Assembly (NCBI GenBank): GCA_903955385.1
Contig: CAJBNH010000173.1
Coordinates: forward strand, 1 to 64,000
Source of the DNA: an uncultured Myxococcales bacterium
Lineage (GTDB): Bacteria > Myxococcota_A > UBA9042
DNA: 64,000 bases
Reading direction: 5' to 3'
The notes below the pieces were generated by a model, which was not told the DNA's origin, did no database searches, and saw only the letters and a program-made list of their open reading frames with translations. This document shows, in pieces, positions 26,155 to 35,132 of this stretch (within the stretch, counting starts at the first letter, position 1; each line of letters opens with the position of its first letter). Both the position numbers and the translations under genes were made by a program.

Positions 26155-27915
26155 ATGGTGATGACCAGACCCCCAGGTGTGCGGTTCGAGCGAGGCCCGG
26201 CCCGCGCGCCCGCACTTGATCTGCTGCCCAGCGGCGTCCCCGTGTTCCTCGGTCTGGCCGAGCGCGGGCCGACCAACGAGGCCGTGCGCATCACGGGCAT
26301 CGGCGAATTTCATGAAGTCTTCGGGCGGCTGGACGTCGGGTCGTACCTCGCCCCGTCGGTCGACGGCTTCTTTCTGAACGGCGGCACGGAGTGCTACGTC
26401 GTCCGGATCGCCCACTTGTTCGAGCGCGGTCGCAAGGAAATTGCAACCAAGGCCTCGGCCCGGCTGCGCGACGACGACAAGCAGAACACCTTGATGGTGC
26501 AGGCGATCTCTGAGGGAGCTTGGGGCAATCCGATTCGCGTGGGCGTCTTGCACCCGCCCCCGACGATGCAGACCTTCATCACGGTGGACGCGCACGTCGA
26601 CGACAACAGCGTGATGGTCAAGAGCACCTACGGGTTTGCCCGAGGCACGCTGGTGCGCATCTTTGATGACAACGAATCGGCCTACCGGGTGCTGACCCAT
26701 GTCGAGGGACGCACCCTGTGGTGGAACGAAAAGGAACCGCTGGACCGCGACTTCCTGTCGTCCGCGCCCACGATGATCGAGCCCGTCGGCTTCGACCTGA
26801 CCGTGGAGACCCACACCACGCGCGAAGTGTTCCGGTCGCTGAACCTTGCCCGTCAGTCGCCGCAGTTCATTGAGCGGGTGGTGAACGGTCGGTCGCGGCT
26901 CGTCACGGTGACCAGTCTGGACTCGGCCACGCCGATGCCTGGCAACATGCCGGTGGCCGTGCAGGATGTCGTGCTGGAGGGCGGTGAGGACGGTCTGTTC
27001 ACCGTGGCCGCCGAAGACTTCATCGGCGCTGATCTGGGGCCGGGAAACCGCTTCGGTCTTGCCGGGGTAGCAGAGATCGAGGCCGTCGATCTGGTCGTGT
27101 TGCCCGACTTGCCTTGGTGCGTGCAGAACTCCAGCGGCTTCAAGTCCGTCAAGGACATGGAGATTGTCCAGCAGGCGGCGATTGCTCAGTGCGAGGAGCG
27201 ACGCGACCGGATGGCGATCCTCGACTTTCCGCCCGACACAAACCCGACGGGCGCGATGCAGTGGCGTCGACTGTTCGACACGTCCTATGCGGCGTTCTAC
27301 TACCCCTACGTCATTCCCAGCGCGGGCACCAAGGGGCGGCCGATGCCCCCCAGCGGCCACGTGGCCGGTGTGTACGCCAAGTGCGACCACGAGCAAGGCG
27401 TCTACCGGGCGCCGGCGAATGAAGAGGTGGAGGGCGTCGTCGACCTGGAGCTGTTTCTGCAGCAGCAGGACATCGGCACGCTGAACTCCGAGGGCATCAA
27501 CTGCATTCAGGTCTTCTCGCAGCGCGGCATTCGGCTGTGGGGCGCGCGGACGGCGGCCTCGGACCCGGTCCTGCGCTTCGTCAATGTGCGTCGAACCATC
27601 GCGGCCATCTCGCGGGCGCTGAACAGCGGTCTGCAGTGGGTGATCTTCGAGAACAACGGTCCCGACCTGTGGGCGACGATCTCACGAGACGTGTACTTCT
27701 TCCTGGACCAGCTCTGGCGTCTGGGCTACCTGCGCGGTCAGGCCGCAGACGACGCCTTCTTCGTCAAGTGCGACGATGAGCTGAATACGGAGGAAACGCG
27801 CAAGGCCGGACAGGTGCTGATCGACGTCGGTCTGGCTCCCTTCCGTCCGGCAGAATACATTGGCATCCGCGTAGTTCAGGAAGTCGACGTGCTTTCTCGC
27901 GAAGACGGCATCTGA
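26155..27915 (+). CDS. Contractile tail sheath protein 2 (long form)
   Basis: 586 residues, almost 200 more than sheath 1. The C-terminal core is shared: MPPSGHVAGVYAKCDHEQGV, APANEEVEG, GINCIQVFSQRGIRLWGARTA, FVNVRR, FFVKCDDELNTEE and GLAPFRPAEYIGIRVVQE. The extra residues lie in the N-terminal half (about 95-330), an inserted beta-rich domain that should be exposed on the outside of the sheath. AGGAG precedes the ATG at 26155. Two or three sheath paralogues are usual in eCIS; the long one often adds surface domains or interacts with the baseplate. Confidence 0.93.
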   Translation: MVMTRPPGVRFERGPARAPALDLLPSGVPVFLGLAERGPTNEAVRITGIGEFHEVFGRLDVGSYLAPSVDGFFLNGGTECYVVRIAHLFERGRKEIATKASARLRDDDKQNTLMVQAISEGAWGNPIRVGVLHPPPTMQTFITVDAHVDDNSVMVKSTYGFARGTLVRIFDDNESAYRVLTHVEGRTLWWNEKEPLDRDFLSSAPTMIEPVGFDLTVETHTTREVFRSLNLARQSPQFIERVVNGRSRLVTVTSLDSATPMPGNMPVAVQDVVLEGGEDGLFTVAAEDFIGADLGPGNRFGLAGVAEIEAVDLVVLPDLPWCVQNSSGFKSVKDMEIVQQAAIAQCEERRDRMAILDFPPDTNPTGAMQWRRLFDTSYAAFYYPYVIPSAGTKGRPMPPSGHVAGVYAKCDHEQGVYRAPANEEVEGVVDLELFLQQQDIGTLNSEGINCIQVFSQRGIRLWGARTAASDPVLRFVNVRRTIAAISRALNSGLQWVIFENNGPDLWATISRDVYFFLDQLWRLGYLRGQAADDAFFVKCDDELNTEETRKAGQVLIDVGLAPFRPAEYIGIRVVQEVDVLSREDGI

Positions 27916-27970
27916 CCTGACACGCCCACCCGGATCAACCGGGGCCAGCAGACCACAGCCCGCACCGCCT

Positions 27971-28011
27971 TTGCACGTTTCCCTCTACGGGCGATGGCAC
28001 GCAACGTGCAA
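27971..28011. repeat. Perfect 9-bp inverted repeat upstream of the tube gene
   Basis: TTGCACGTT (27971-27979) and AACGTGCAA (28003-28011) with a 23-nt spacer, in the 165-bp gap between sheath 2 and tube. It could be a regulator site or an mRNA hairpin; no T-run follows. The rest of the gap shows nothing else. Confidence 0.5.
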
Positions 28012-28080
28012 TATTCGGCAGCGACAGGGGACCCGCGTGGCGGACCCTGACGGCTCCAGCGGGAACACGGAGGCACGGAC

Positions 28081-28881
28081 ATGGCAGCGACTGCAGCACG
28101 CAAGCGAACCGCGAAGATGGTGGCGCCCGAGGCAACGCGCGCGACGGGGCGGATGCAGGTCCTCCCTGCCGGTTCACCCGAAGTGGTTTCCGTGTCGGTC
28201 GACGAGCACGTCGCCGTGGCGGCGATGGTCGACAAGAAGACGTCGGGGTCGACCTCAACCAAGGGCAAGACGACCTCTGGTACTACCTCGACCAAGCAGG
28301 ACCCCAAGAAGGGGGCCTCCGTCACACTGAACGACACCGGTATGACCAACACGTCGAAGGCTAAGGTCGACGGATATGCCGGCCAGAGCCCCGCCGGCAT
28401 GGGCGGTTCCGCGTCCGGCAGCACGGGCCGTGACGGTGACCCCGACGTCGCCTACGCCTTCGAGGTCAAGATCGGCAGCATCTCCTACGGGATGTTCAGC
28501 GAGATCTCCGGGTTGTCGTGGAAGGCAGAGCCGGTGGCCATCCGGTCGGGCGGCAACAACGAGCATGGCCTCAACATGCGCGGCCCCGGCAAGTTCGAAC
28601 CGCTCGTCATGAAGCGCGGCTGGTTCGCCTCCAGCGGCGAGTTCTTCGACATGCTGCTCGAATCCCTGTCCGGCAGCGACCCGCGGGGCACGACACAGAC
28701 CGGTCGGGTGAACATCACGATTAGCGTTCTGAATCGCAAGTACTCGGAAATCGGAAGCTATCAGCTCAAGAACGCCTTCATCATCGAGTATACCGGGCCG
28801 ACGCTCAACTCGATGTCCGGCCAGGTGGGCTTCGAGCAGATCCGGATGGCCTACGACAACTTCATCTACCAGCCGAAGTGA
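28081..28881 (+). CDS. Inner tube protein with long N-terminal extension
   Basis: 266 residues. The tube domain is residues about 118-266: YAFEVKIGSISYGMFSEISGL, the KFEPLVMKRGWF strand, and the end NAFIIEYTGPTLNSMSGQVGFEQIRMAYDNFIY, as in Pvc1/Afp1 and gp19-type tubes (usually 145-160 residues). The first 117 residues are extra: a basic start, then a Lys/Ser/Thr/Gly-rich, probably disordered segment (about 52-115). Tube rings stack inside the sheath and carry the payload, so an extension could lie in the lumen. Only this one tube gene is seen. GGAGG precedes the ATG. Confidence 0.88.
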   Translation: MAATAARKRTAKMVAPEATRATGRMQVLPAGSPEVVSVSVDEHVAVAAMVDKKTSGSTSTKGKTTSGTTSTKQDPKKGASVTLNDTGMTNTSKAKVDGYAGQSPAGMGGSASGSTGRDGDPDVAYAFEVKIGSISYGMFSEISGLSWKAEPVAIRSGGNNEHGLNMRGPGKFEPLVMKRGWFASSGEFFDMLLESLSGSDPRGTTQTGRVNITISVLNRKYSEIGSYQLKNAFIIEYTGPTLNSMSGQVGFEQIRMAYDNFIYQPK

Positions 28882-28924
28882 CCGCGGCGCATTGGGGCGG
28901 GCGACTCAGGCAGAGAGGTGAACC

Positions 28925-31900
28925 GTGACAGGCCAGATGCCGACGACGGAACAACAGGACGTGCTGACGCTGCACAAGGGTATCCTGCGTCGTTGGGAGT
29001 CCACCGATGCAATGGCAGAGCGGCATCAGACCTCGGGCGGCGCCCTGACGGGAGCCGAACGACTGATGGCCGGGCTGCCGGGCCTCGCGACGTTGACTGG
29101 CACGTTCGGAACGCACGCATGGGAGCTCGCGACCTCTATCGCCAGCGACCCGATGATGCTGCAGCGCTTCTCGCTGGACGCCCGCGCGATGTCAGTGTCC
29201 GACCTCGCCGACCTCATCCAGCTGGTCCTCGAAGAAGAGGAAGTAGCTGCTGAGACAGACGAAATTGCGCCCAGTCGCCCCCGCGCGGTGGCCAAGTCCG
29301 CCACGGCAAAGTCGGCCAAGCCCTCGGCCCCGGCCCAGGCCAAGCGACGTACGGCCGCCCCGGGCATGGCGCGCAAGCTGAAGGCTGTTCGCAAGCTGGT
29401 CGCCGAGCTGAAGTCGGGCCAGCGAGCGGTCGCCCCTCCACCCGGACAGCAGGCAGGCCGCGACCCCGCGATGTCCGCCGACAGTTCGTTGGGTGGAGCC
29501 TCCAGACCCGAACCGGCTGGGCAGATGGGGTCCACGGACCCCGCTCGCGGACCTACCGACGCGGCCGTGGCACGCCCCTCGACTCGACCGGCGGCCGCTG
29601 CCGTACGTGTCGATCGTTGGCTGGATCCGCTCTCGACCGGCGTCGATCTGATGAACCGCGCGCCGCGCTCGCTGCGAATGGCTCAGGAGGCCGCGGACTT
29701 CGCGTTCCTCGCTCCCACCGCAGACGAGCCGTTCAGTCCGGCCGCGCAGCAGTCCGGGCGTTCTGTGGCCCCGCGTGCCGCCTCGATGTTCGCCGCCACC
29801 GCGGGCGCAGCCGACCTTCCCACTTCGGTGGCTTCCTCGACCTCTGGCGGCCCGCGTGCTCCGGCCTCCGGAACAGCGCAATCGGCTGTATCTGCTGCGG
29901 TTGCCTCGCCAGCTCGCTGGGCGGCAGCAGTCGCGCGAGCTGATGCGTACCGTCCGGTTGCCGCTGGTTCGGCGTCGTCGGGTCCGGCGGTTGCGACGCG
30001 CTCGGCGTCTCCGCTGGCCGCGCTTGCGCCCGCCGTCGCGTTCGCCGCGCGCAAGCTCGAGTCGCTGCGTCGTTGGGATGCCCGCTCCGATCGTCGTCCG
30101 GCCCAGGCAACGGCCGCCTCTGTCGCCGACGCGGCAGCGGTTGACGCGGCAGCGCGAGGGCCAGCAACCGCAGACCTTCGGACGCAATCCCAGTCAACGC
30201 CTCGCCTTTCTGGTGAACGCCTTGCTGCGAATGAAGGTTCCCCGGACCGATTCGCTCAGGTGATGGGAACGGCGGCGGCGCCGGCCTCTCGATGGGGTCG
30301 ATTGGTGCCACGGCTGGCTGCCTGGCTCGAGCGGTCCGACACCGCGCTGACGAATGCGCCGACCGCGACTGCAGAGCCGCGCCGTGCGTATGCCGCCAGT
30401 GAGACGGGAGCTGGCGAGTGGCTGGCGCAGGGAGCGAACGAAGCTCTCTCGACATCGGACGCGGAGACGACGGCTGCGCCGGTACGGTCGACTACCGCGA
30501 CTGCCACCGCGACCAGAGTTCCCGCTTGGATCGCTCCGCAGGCCGCTCGTCGGGCTGAGGTCGGTCGCGCGGAATCCGCACGTGTCGCAGCTGCCCGTAA
30601 CCCCGCATCGCGCATGGGGGCCGTCGCCGCAGGTGCGACAGAATCCGTCGCGCCACTTGGGACGTCCTCTGCCACATCGTTTGCCAGTGTCTCGTCGGAC
30701 CCGGCCTCGTCAGACCGCCCGCGCTCGCTCGGCTTCGCAGCCCTCGCAGCCGCAGGGCTCTCGCGTCGGTTGGCTGACCGGCTGATTGGAGGGCTCGATC
30801 CTCAGGTCGAGACGCCCTTCTGGCAGCCGCGGTCCGCGCAAGCGCCTGCTGCGAATGGAGTCGACACTGCTACTTCGATGGCCGCCGGAGCCTTCAACAC
30901 GGGCGCGACCAACGCTCGCGCCTACTCCGGAGAGCTCGCGGCCGCCGCGGGAGCCGGGGATTGGCTGGTGTCGGAGTCGGAAGCCGCTGAAGGTATTGTT
31001 GAAACTGCAGTTGCTGAACGGCGCGGGACGGCACCGGCCGCTCGTAGTGCAGCGGCGACGGGGCGGTCCGAAGTTCAGGCTTCCCGGCTGCAGTCTGGTG
31101 GCAGCACGGGCCCACGTGCGGGGCAGACGCTTCGTTCGGCTGGTGCCGTGCTTGCCCATGCGGCGGCCGCGGCGATCGAGCGCGTGGTGCAGCAGAGCCT
31201 GCGGTCCGATCGGCTGCGCTCCGCGATGGCACCAACGGCTGCGGGACGGACTCAACCCGGCGCCTCTGCGATGGATTTTGCCGGCATCGCCGACACGGGG
31301 CTGCTGGCCTCGGCTCCGAACGGTCTGCGGGATGTCCTGACGCCGTGGTTGGCCACTCGCGCAGGCGCAGCGCCCAGCACAGCAGTAGCTGGTGACCGCG
31401 CCGCTGCCGCTGCCGGTGTCGGCGCAGAGTTCGTGCAGCTCGCGCCGGGCGATGAGGCGGTTGGCCTTGATTCGTCTGTGGAATCGACCTCGACCCCAGC
31501 ATCAGGAACACGAGCTGCATCGGCGTCCATGACCCGGTCAGCCGCGACCGACAGGACGAGGACGGCGACCAGGTCCACGCCGGCCGAGCGCCGATTCGCC
31601 CAGCTTGCCGCCGCAGTGACCGATGCCAAGGAACCGGCCGCCTTGCGCGCGGCCCTCACCCTGTTCGGCACCCAGGCATCGGCGGTCGCGGGGACCGAGG
31701 TGGCGCGTGCCTTCCTCGCACGCTGGTTCGGCCGCCCGGAAGCTGCCAGGACTCTGGCTGCCGCCGTGGCTCCGTCCGGTGCTGCCGAGATGGTGGCGCT
31801 TCGTCGTGAGATGACCGCGGACGCTTCCCCAAGCTCGGGCTCAAGCGCGGTCGCCGTTGGCCGGGCGGCCGAAGCCAAGCCCGCGTCCTCCGACCAGATC

Positions 31901-32914
31901 GTGCTCACCGGGCTGGCTGCTCTGGCGGCCTTGGGCAAGCCAACTGCAGAGCGCGAGGCCGCTTTCCACGAGGCCGCCGGTCGACAGATGAGGTTTGGCG
32001 ACGTTGAGCGCGAGTTGTTGGCCCCCAGCGCCGAGACTGGCCTCGTCGACCCGTCTATGGCGGTGGCGGACGTGCCAGCTCGGGGCCTTGGCCGCAGCCT
32101 TTCCGGAAAGTCGACCGCCGTGCAGCTTCACGAGTTCGTGCCGGTTGGTTTGCGACGCGGACGCGGGTTGGTCAGCAGCCATCGCCGCTCGGGCAGCCTT
32201 GTGCGCATGTCGCCGCGGACTTCGACCTCCAGCAGGGTCGGTTACGGCGACTCGGCGTTGGGCGCAGGCGAGATGGTGGGGCTCGGAATGAGCGATGCCA
32301 CCGCTTTCCACGGCGACGTCGGCCCGATGCCGGCAGCGCTGCGAGGTGCGGACCGACTCGGCGGAATCGTTCAGGCTCGCAGGGCCATGCGAGGCGCGGG
32401 TCAGTCGGCGCCGATGCCGCTACCTGGCACGCGAGGCGAGGGTCCGGGCAGCGTGCCCTCGAATTTCACTTACGGTCAGCCGACGGAGTTCGTGAACCCC
32501 GCCGCCGCGGTGCAGAACGCAGTCGCGCAGCAGGGCCGCAGCTCTGGTGCGACCGCGGCCGGACGAAGCACGCAGGCCTCTGCAATGGCTCGGGTATTGT
32601 CGGTGACGGCGGCCCCGTCGGAGAACATGTTGCCGTTGGTGGCCCCGGCTGCACACGCGATGGTCGCAGCAGCCGCAGCCAAGCCGTTGAGCGAGTCGAT
32701 CATCACCAGCGGCGCCGATGCGACGCTGGGTATGCCCACGATGGGGCAGTCGAGCAGCAAGCACGGTGGCGGCAAGGGGCAGGAACAGGGCGGCAAGGAC
32801 GAGGCCGGTGGGCCGGGTGCGGCGCAGGATTTGGACGCGCTGGCCATGAAGATCGCGCGCTCGGTCATGATGCGACTGAAGCGCGAGCGAGAGCGAAGGG
32901 GGATCCATGGGTGA
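28925..32914 (+). CDS. Giant Ala-rich protein in the tape-measure position
   Basis: 1329 residues, starting at a GTG preceded by AGAGAGGTGA. I recognise no named family. Residues 1-110 are mixed helix (LHKGILRRWESTDAMAERHQ, FSLDARAMSVSDLADLIQLVLEEEE). Most of the rest is dominated by Ala, Ser, Thr, Arg and Gly with scattered Trp-containing helices (RWGRLVPRLAAWLERSD, FLARWFGRPEAART). The last 30 residues form a charged helix (DLDALAMKIARSVMMRLKRERERRG) after a Gly/Gln/Lys-rich linker. Its place after the tube and before the LysM and hub genes is that of the phage tape measure, and its reading frame is intact over 4 kb. No transmembrane segments are evident. Length-ruler function is an inference; a cargo or scaffold role is possible. 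Confidence 0.7.
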   Translation: MTGQMPTTEQQDVLTLHKGILRRWESTDAMAERHQTSGGALTGAERLMAGLPGLATLTGTFGTHAWELATSIASDPMMLQRFSLDARAMSVSDLADLIQLVLEEEEVAAETDEIAPSRPRAVAKSATAKSAKPSAPAQAKRRTAAPGMARKLKAVRKLVAELKSGQRAVAPPPGQQAGRDPAMSADSSLGGASRPEPAGQMGSTDPARGPTDAAVARPSTRPAAAAVRVDRWLDPLSTGVDLMNRAPRSLRMAQEAADFAFLAPTADEPFSPAAQQSGRSVAPRAASMFAATAGAADLPTSVASSTSGGPRAPASGTAQSAVSAAVASPARWAAAVARADAYRPVAAGSASSGPAVATRSASPLAALAPAVAFAARKLESLRRWDARSDRRPAQATAASVADAAAVDAAARGPATADLRTQSQSTPRLSGERLAANEGSPDRFAQVMGTAAAPASRWGRLVPRLAAWLERSDTALTNAPTATAEPRRAYAASETGAGEWLAQGANEALSTSDAETTAAPVRSTTATATATRVPAWIAPQAARRAEVGRAESARVAAARNPASRMGAVAAGATESVAPLGTSSATSFASVSSDPASSDRPRSLGFAALAAAGLSRRLADRLIGGLDPQVETPFWQPRSAQAPAANGVDTATSMAAGAFNTGATNARAYSGELAAAAGAGDWLVSESEAAEGIVETAVAERRGTAPAARSAAATGRSEVQASRLQSGGSTGPRAGQTLRSAGAVLAHAAAAAIERVVQQSLRSDRLRSAMAPTAAGRTQPGASAMDFAGIADTGLLASAPNGLRDVLTPWLATRAGAAPSTAVAGDRAAAAAGVGAEFVQLAPGDEAVGLDSSVESTSTPASGTRAASASMTRSAATDRTRTATRSTPAERRFAQLAAAVTDAKEPAALRAALTLFGTQASAVAGTEVARAFLARWFGRPEAARTLAAAVAPSGAAEMVALRREMTADASPSSGSSAVAVGRAAEAKPASSDQIVLTGLAALAALGKPTAEREAAFHEAAGRQMRFGDVERELLAPSAETGLVDPSMAVADVPARGLGRSLSGKSTAVQLHEFVPVGLRRGRGLVSSHRRSGSLVRMSPRTSTSSRVGYGDSALGAGEMVGLGMSDATAFHGDVGPMPAALRGADRLGGIVQARRAMRGAGQSAPMPLPGTRGEGPGSVPSNFTYGQPTEFVNPAAAVQNAVAQQGRSSGATAAGRSTQASAMARVLSVTAAPSENMLPLVAPAAHAMVAAAAAKPLSESIITSGADATLGMPTMGQSSSKHGGGKGQEQGGKDEAGGPGAAQDLDALAMKIARSVMMRLKRERERRGIHG

Positions 32915-33575
32915 GATGGCGCGGATCGCGATCCACAAGGACGACAAGGCCAAGTCCAAGTTGGGCAAGAAGTTCGAGTTCGTCGACTTCGCCTTCAACC
33001 CCGAGGCCGTGCGTGTCGCCAAGACGCTCAAGCCCAGGGAACAGAAGGTGGCCGGCCAGAACGCGCCTTCCCCCCAATTTACGGCGGGCGATGCGGCTAC
33101 CATCGAGTTCGGCGACCTCACGTTCGACACGTTCGAGACCCGAACGAATGTCTACCATGAGCACGTCTCGAAGCTCGAGGCGCTGATCCTCGTCGACGAG
33201 GACCTGCACCGCCCCGTGCGCGTCATGTTCACGTGGGGCCAGGGCTGGGGATCGGGCGACGGCCAGATCAACACCGGCATCTGGTTCGTCACGGGGCTGG
33301 ACGTCAACTACACGATGTTCCTGCCGAATGGCACCCCGGTGCGCGCGACATGCAAGCTGACGCTGACCGAGGTGCCGACCGAAGCGTCGAACAAGAACAG
33401 CCCGGACACGGCGCACGTGCATCTGGTGGGCCGCAGCGACACGCTGCAGAGCATCGCCTTCCGCGAGTACGATGACGCAGGTCAGTGGCGCCGCATCGCC
33501 GAGGCGAACGGCATCGACAACCCCTTGGAGCTGCAGCCGGGCCGCCGCCTGCTGATTCCGCCGATCCTGAAGTGA
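32907..33575 (+). CDS. Tube-baseplate adaptor with C-terminal LysM
   Basis: 222 residues. The first 160 residues match the CIS tube-adaptor type (Pvc7/gp53-like): FEFVDFAFNPEAVRVAKT, the FGDLTFDTFETRTNV strand, VMFTWGQGW and FLPNGTPVRATCKLTLTEV. A LysM domain follows at about 170-220 (VGRSDTLQSIAFREYDDAGQWRRIAEANGIDNP, GRRLLIPP). It fixes the tube to the hub and may grip the cell wall. It overlaps the giant gene by 8 bp, so translation is coupled. A second ATG at 32916 is possible. Confidence 0.88.
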   Translation: MGEMARIAIHKDDKAKSKLGKKFEFVDFAFNPEAVRVAKTLKPREQKVAGQNAPSPQFTAGDAATIEFGDLTFDTFETRTNVYHEHVSKLEALILVDEDLHRPVRVMFTWGQGWGSGDGQINTGIWFVTGLDVNYTMFLPNGTPVRATCKLTLTEVPTEASNKNSPDTAHVHLVGRSDTLQSIAFREYDDAGQWRRIAEANGIDNPLELQPGRRLLIPPILK

Positions 33576-33634
33576 GCCCCGGCTCGCCCTGAGGAACGGA
33601 GGCGGAAGCGCGACTGGCGCGGAGGAAGGCCCCC

Positions 33635-34789
33635 ATGGACAAGAATACACCGACCATCAACGTCAAGATCGCGGGCAACACCCAGATCGCGACCGACTCG
33701 GGCGAGAAGCTCGAGACTCGGGGAGGCTCAGGCATCCTGTCTGTGACCGTGGACTTGCGTCTGGACAATCCGGACATGTTCTCGGTCGAGTACGACATGA
33801 TGAAGCTGGAGAGTCTGAACCTGATTGACTCGTTCAAGCCCGGCGACACGGTCGAGATCTCAATGGGTTTGACGGAGGAGTCGGTCCTTTGCGAGGGCGA
33901 GATCGCCTACATCGAGCCCAGCTTCGACGTCGAGGCCGGCTACCGCACGACCATCTCGGGCTACCACAAGCTCCACCGCCTGACCCGCGGCCAGCGTTCG
34001 CGCGTCTGGGGCGACGGTCTGGCCGCTGAGACCGCTCCCACAACGGCCGTGCAGCAGGTCTTGAATGAGTCGAAGGCCAGCGTCGGCGGAGCGAGCGACA
34101 GCATCAGCGCCGGAGAAGTGACCGCGGCGCAAGTGAAGCTGAACTACATCCCGCAGCTCAACATGAGCGATTTCGAGTTCCTGCGGGCGATCGGCGCCAA
34201 CCTCGAGTACAAGGCCGACCGCAAGGACGGTCAGGCCGTCAAGTTCACCAAGCCCAATCCCAAGTCGGAAGCGGTGGCCAAGCTCTCGCGCGACCGCGCG
34301 GACCCGTCGGCCGGAGAGGACAGTCTGATTCTGTCGGCAAACTTCCGCCTGTCGACGGTGCAGCAGTACGCCGCCGTCGAGGTGCGAGGCTGGGACCCGA
34401 TCAAGAAGAAGGCGATCGTCGAGAAGGTCACCTCCAGCACCTATGTCTTCGACGAGTCGGTCAAGGGCCATCAGGACACGGGCAAGGGCTTGTACAACAG
34501 CGCGTCAGCAGGGCGGAAATACACCGTTGTTGACCAACCGGTGGAGTCTGCCGCGGAAGCCAAGCAGATCGCCCAAGCGCTGTTCGACCAGTTCTCGATG
34601 GACTTTCTGACGGGTGAAGCGGTCATCAAGGGCGACCCCAAGCTCATCCCAGGCGCCACGGTCGAGTTCGTCGGGTTCGGCAAGGCATTCAGCGGCAAGT
34701 ACCTGATCACCTCTGCGACGCACAGTTATCGCCCCGAGGAAGGCTACCGCACGGCCATCGCCTACGCCCGCAACGCAAAGGGCGCGTAA
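33635..34789 (+). CDS. Baseplate hub, phage late control gpD family
   Basis: 384 residues, like P2 gpD/gp27 and the N-terminal half of VgrG and Pvc8. Recognisable parts are the opening beta-domain (SVTVDLRLDNPDMFSVEYDM), IDSFKPGDTVEISMG, the TTISGYHKLHRLTRG strand, YIPQLNMSDFEFLRAIGANLEY and the closing LIPGATVEFVGFGKAFSGKYLITSATHSYRPEEGYRT. It should trimerise under the tube. It ends after the gp27-like part: there is no gp5/OB or beta-helix spike attached, and no separate spike gene follows. Confidence 0.88.
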   Translation: MDKNTPTINVKIAGNTQIATDSGEKLETRGGSGILSVTVDLRLDNPDMFSVEYDMMKLESLNLIDSFKPGDTVEISMGLTEESVLCEGEIAYIEPSFDVEAGYRTTISGYHKLHRLTRGQRSRVWGDGLAAETAPTTAVQQVLNESKASVGGASDSISAGEVTAAQVKLNYIPQLNMSDFEFLRAIGANLEYKADRKDGQAVKFTKPNPKSEAVAKLSRDRADPSAGEDSLILSANFRLSTVQQYAAVEVRGWDPIKKKAIVEKVTSSTYVFDESVKGHQDTGKGLYNSASAGRKYTVVDQPVESAAEAKQIAQALFDQFSMDFLTGEAVIKGDPKLIPGATVEFVGFGKAFSGKYLITSATHSYRPEEGYRTAIAYARNAKGA

Positions 34790-34903
34790 CCCATCAAGAA
34801 CACGTGTGAAGTGCGCGATGTCTGCCGTCAGGTCGGCGACGTCGTGTAGCTTGTCGTTCAACTGCGGGATCGTGCGGGGTTCTTTTCGTGAGTTGGCGGC
34901 AAT

Positions 34904-34921
34904 CCTGACCATTTGGTCAAA
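34904..34921. promoter_or_regulatory. Inverted repeat CCTGACC-N4-GGTCAAA, copy 1
   Basis: TGACC-ATTT-GGTCA with flanks CC and AA. The same 14 fixed bases occur at 44231-44248 upstream of nuoE with spacer GAAA. Here it lies about 140 bp before the gp25 promoter. The spacing is that of a dimeric helix-turn-helix regulator site. Confidence 0.5.
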
Positions 34922-35059
34922 TATGCCTTTGCGCGATCTCGCCAATTCCGGATCTTGCCCAACAAGACAACTATAGGGAATTGCAGGAAACGTCGGTATG
35001 CCGGGGGACCGCGGTGCCCGTTCAGAGGCAGGATCACGTCCACTCGCGGCGACCGTGCG

Positions 35060-35087
35060 TTGACAGGCCCAACCCCGTAGTTAGCAT
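35060..35087 (+). promoter_or_regulatory. Promoter of the baseplate gene group
   Basis: TTGACA (35060-35065), 16 nt, TAGCAT (35082-35087), 45 bp before the gp25 start. It matches the window's other promoters and suggests that gp25, gp6, gp7 and the fibre gene form a separate transcript. Confidence 0.6.
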
Positions 35088-35132
35088 GGCCGACTGCGCG
35101 ATGTGTTCAGCCGGTTGTTCCGGAGGGTGTTC

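Larger units (their letters stand above)
34790..35132 (+). other. 343-bp gap between hub and gp25 genes
   Basis: This is where many eCIS loci carry the spike (gpV/Pvc8 C-terminal part) and PAAR genes. No such gene is visible on either strand. The segment is visibly richer in A and T than its neighbours. It holds an inverted repeat (34904-34921), a promoter-like pair (35060-35087) and, on the minus strand, an open frame that runs antisense into the hub gene and is not convincing. It may be the scar of a deletion or a regulatory region. Confidence 0.6.

Noticed and set aside
34505-34945. Minus-strand open frame starting MARSRKGIFDQMVR in the hub-gp25 gap
   Set aside because: The first 50 codons look gene-like, but the rest is antisense to the hub gene and no ribosome binding site or family match is seen. 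It could be a remnant, not a supported gene.
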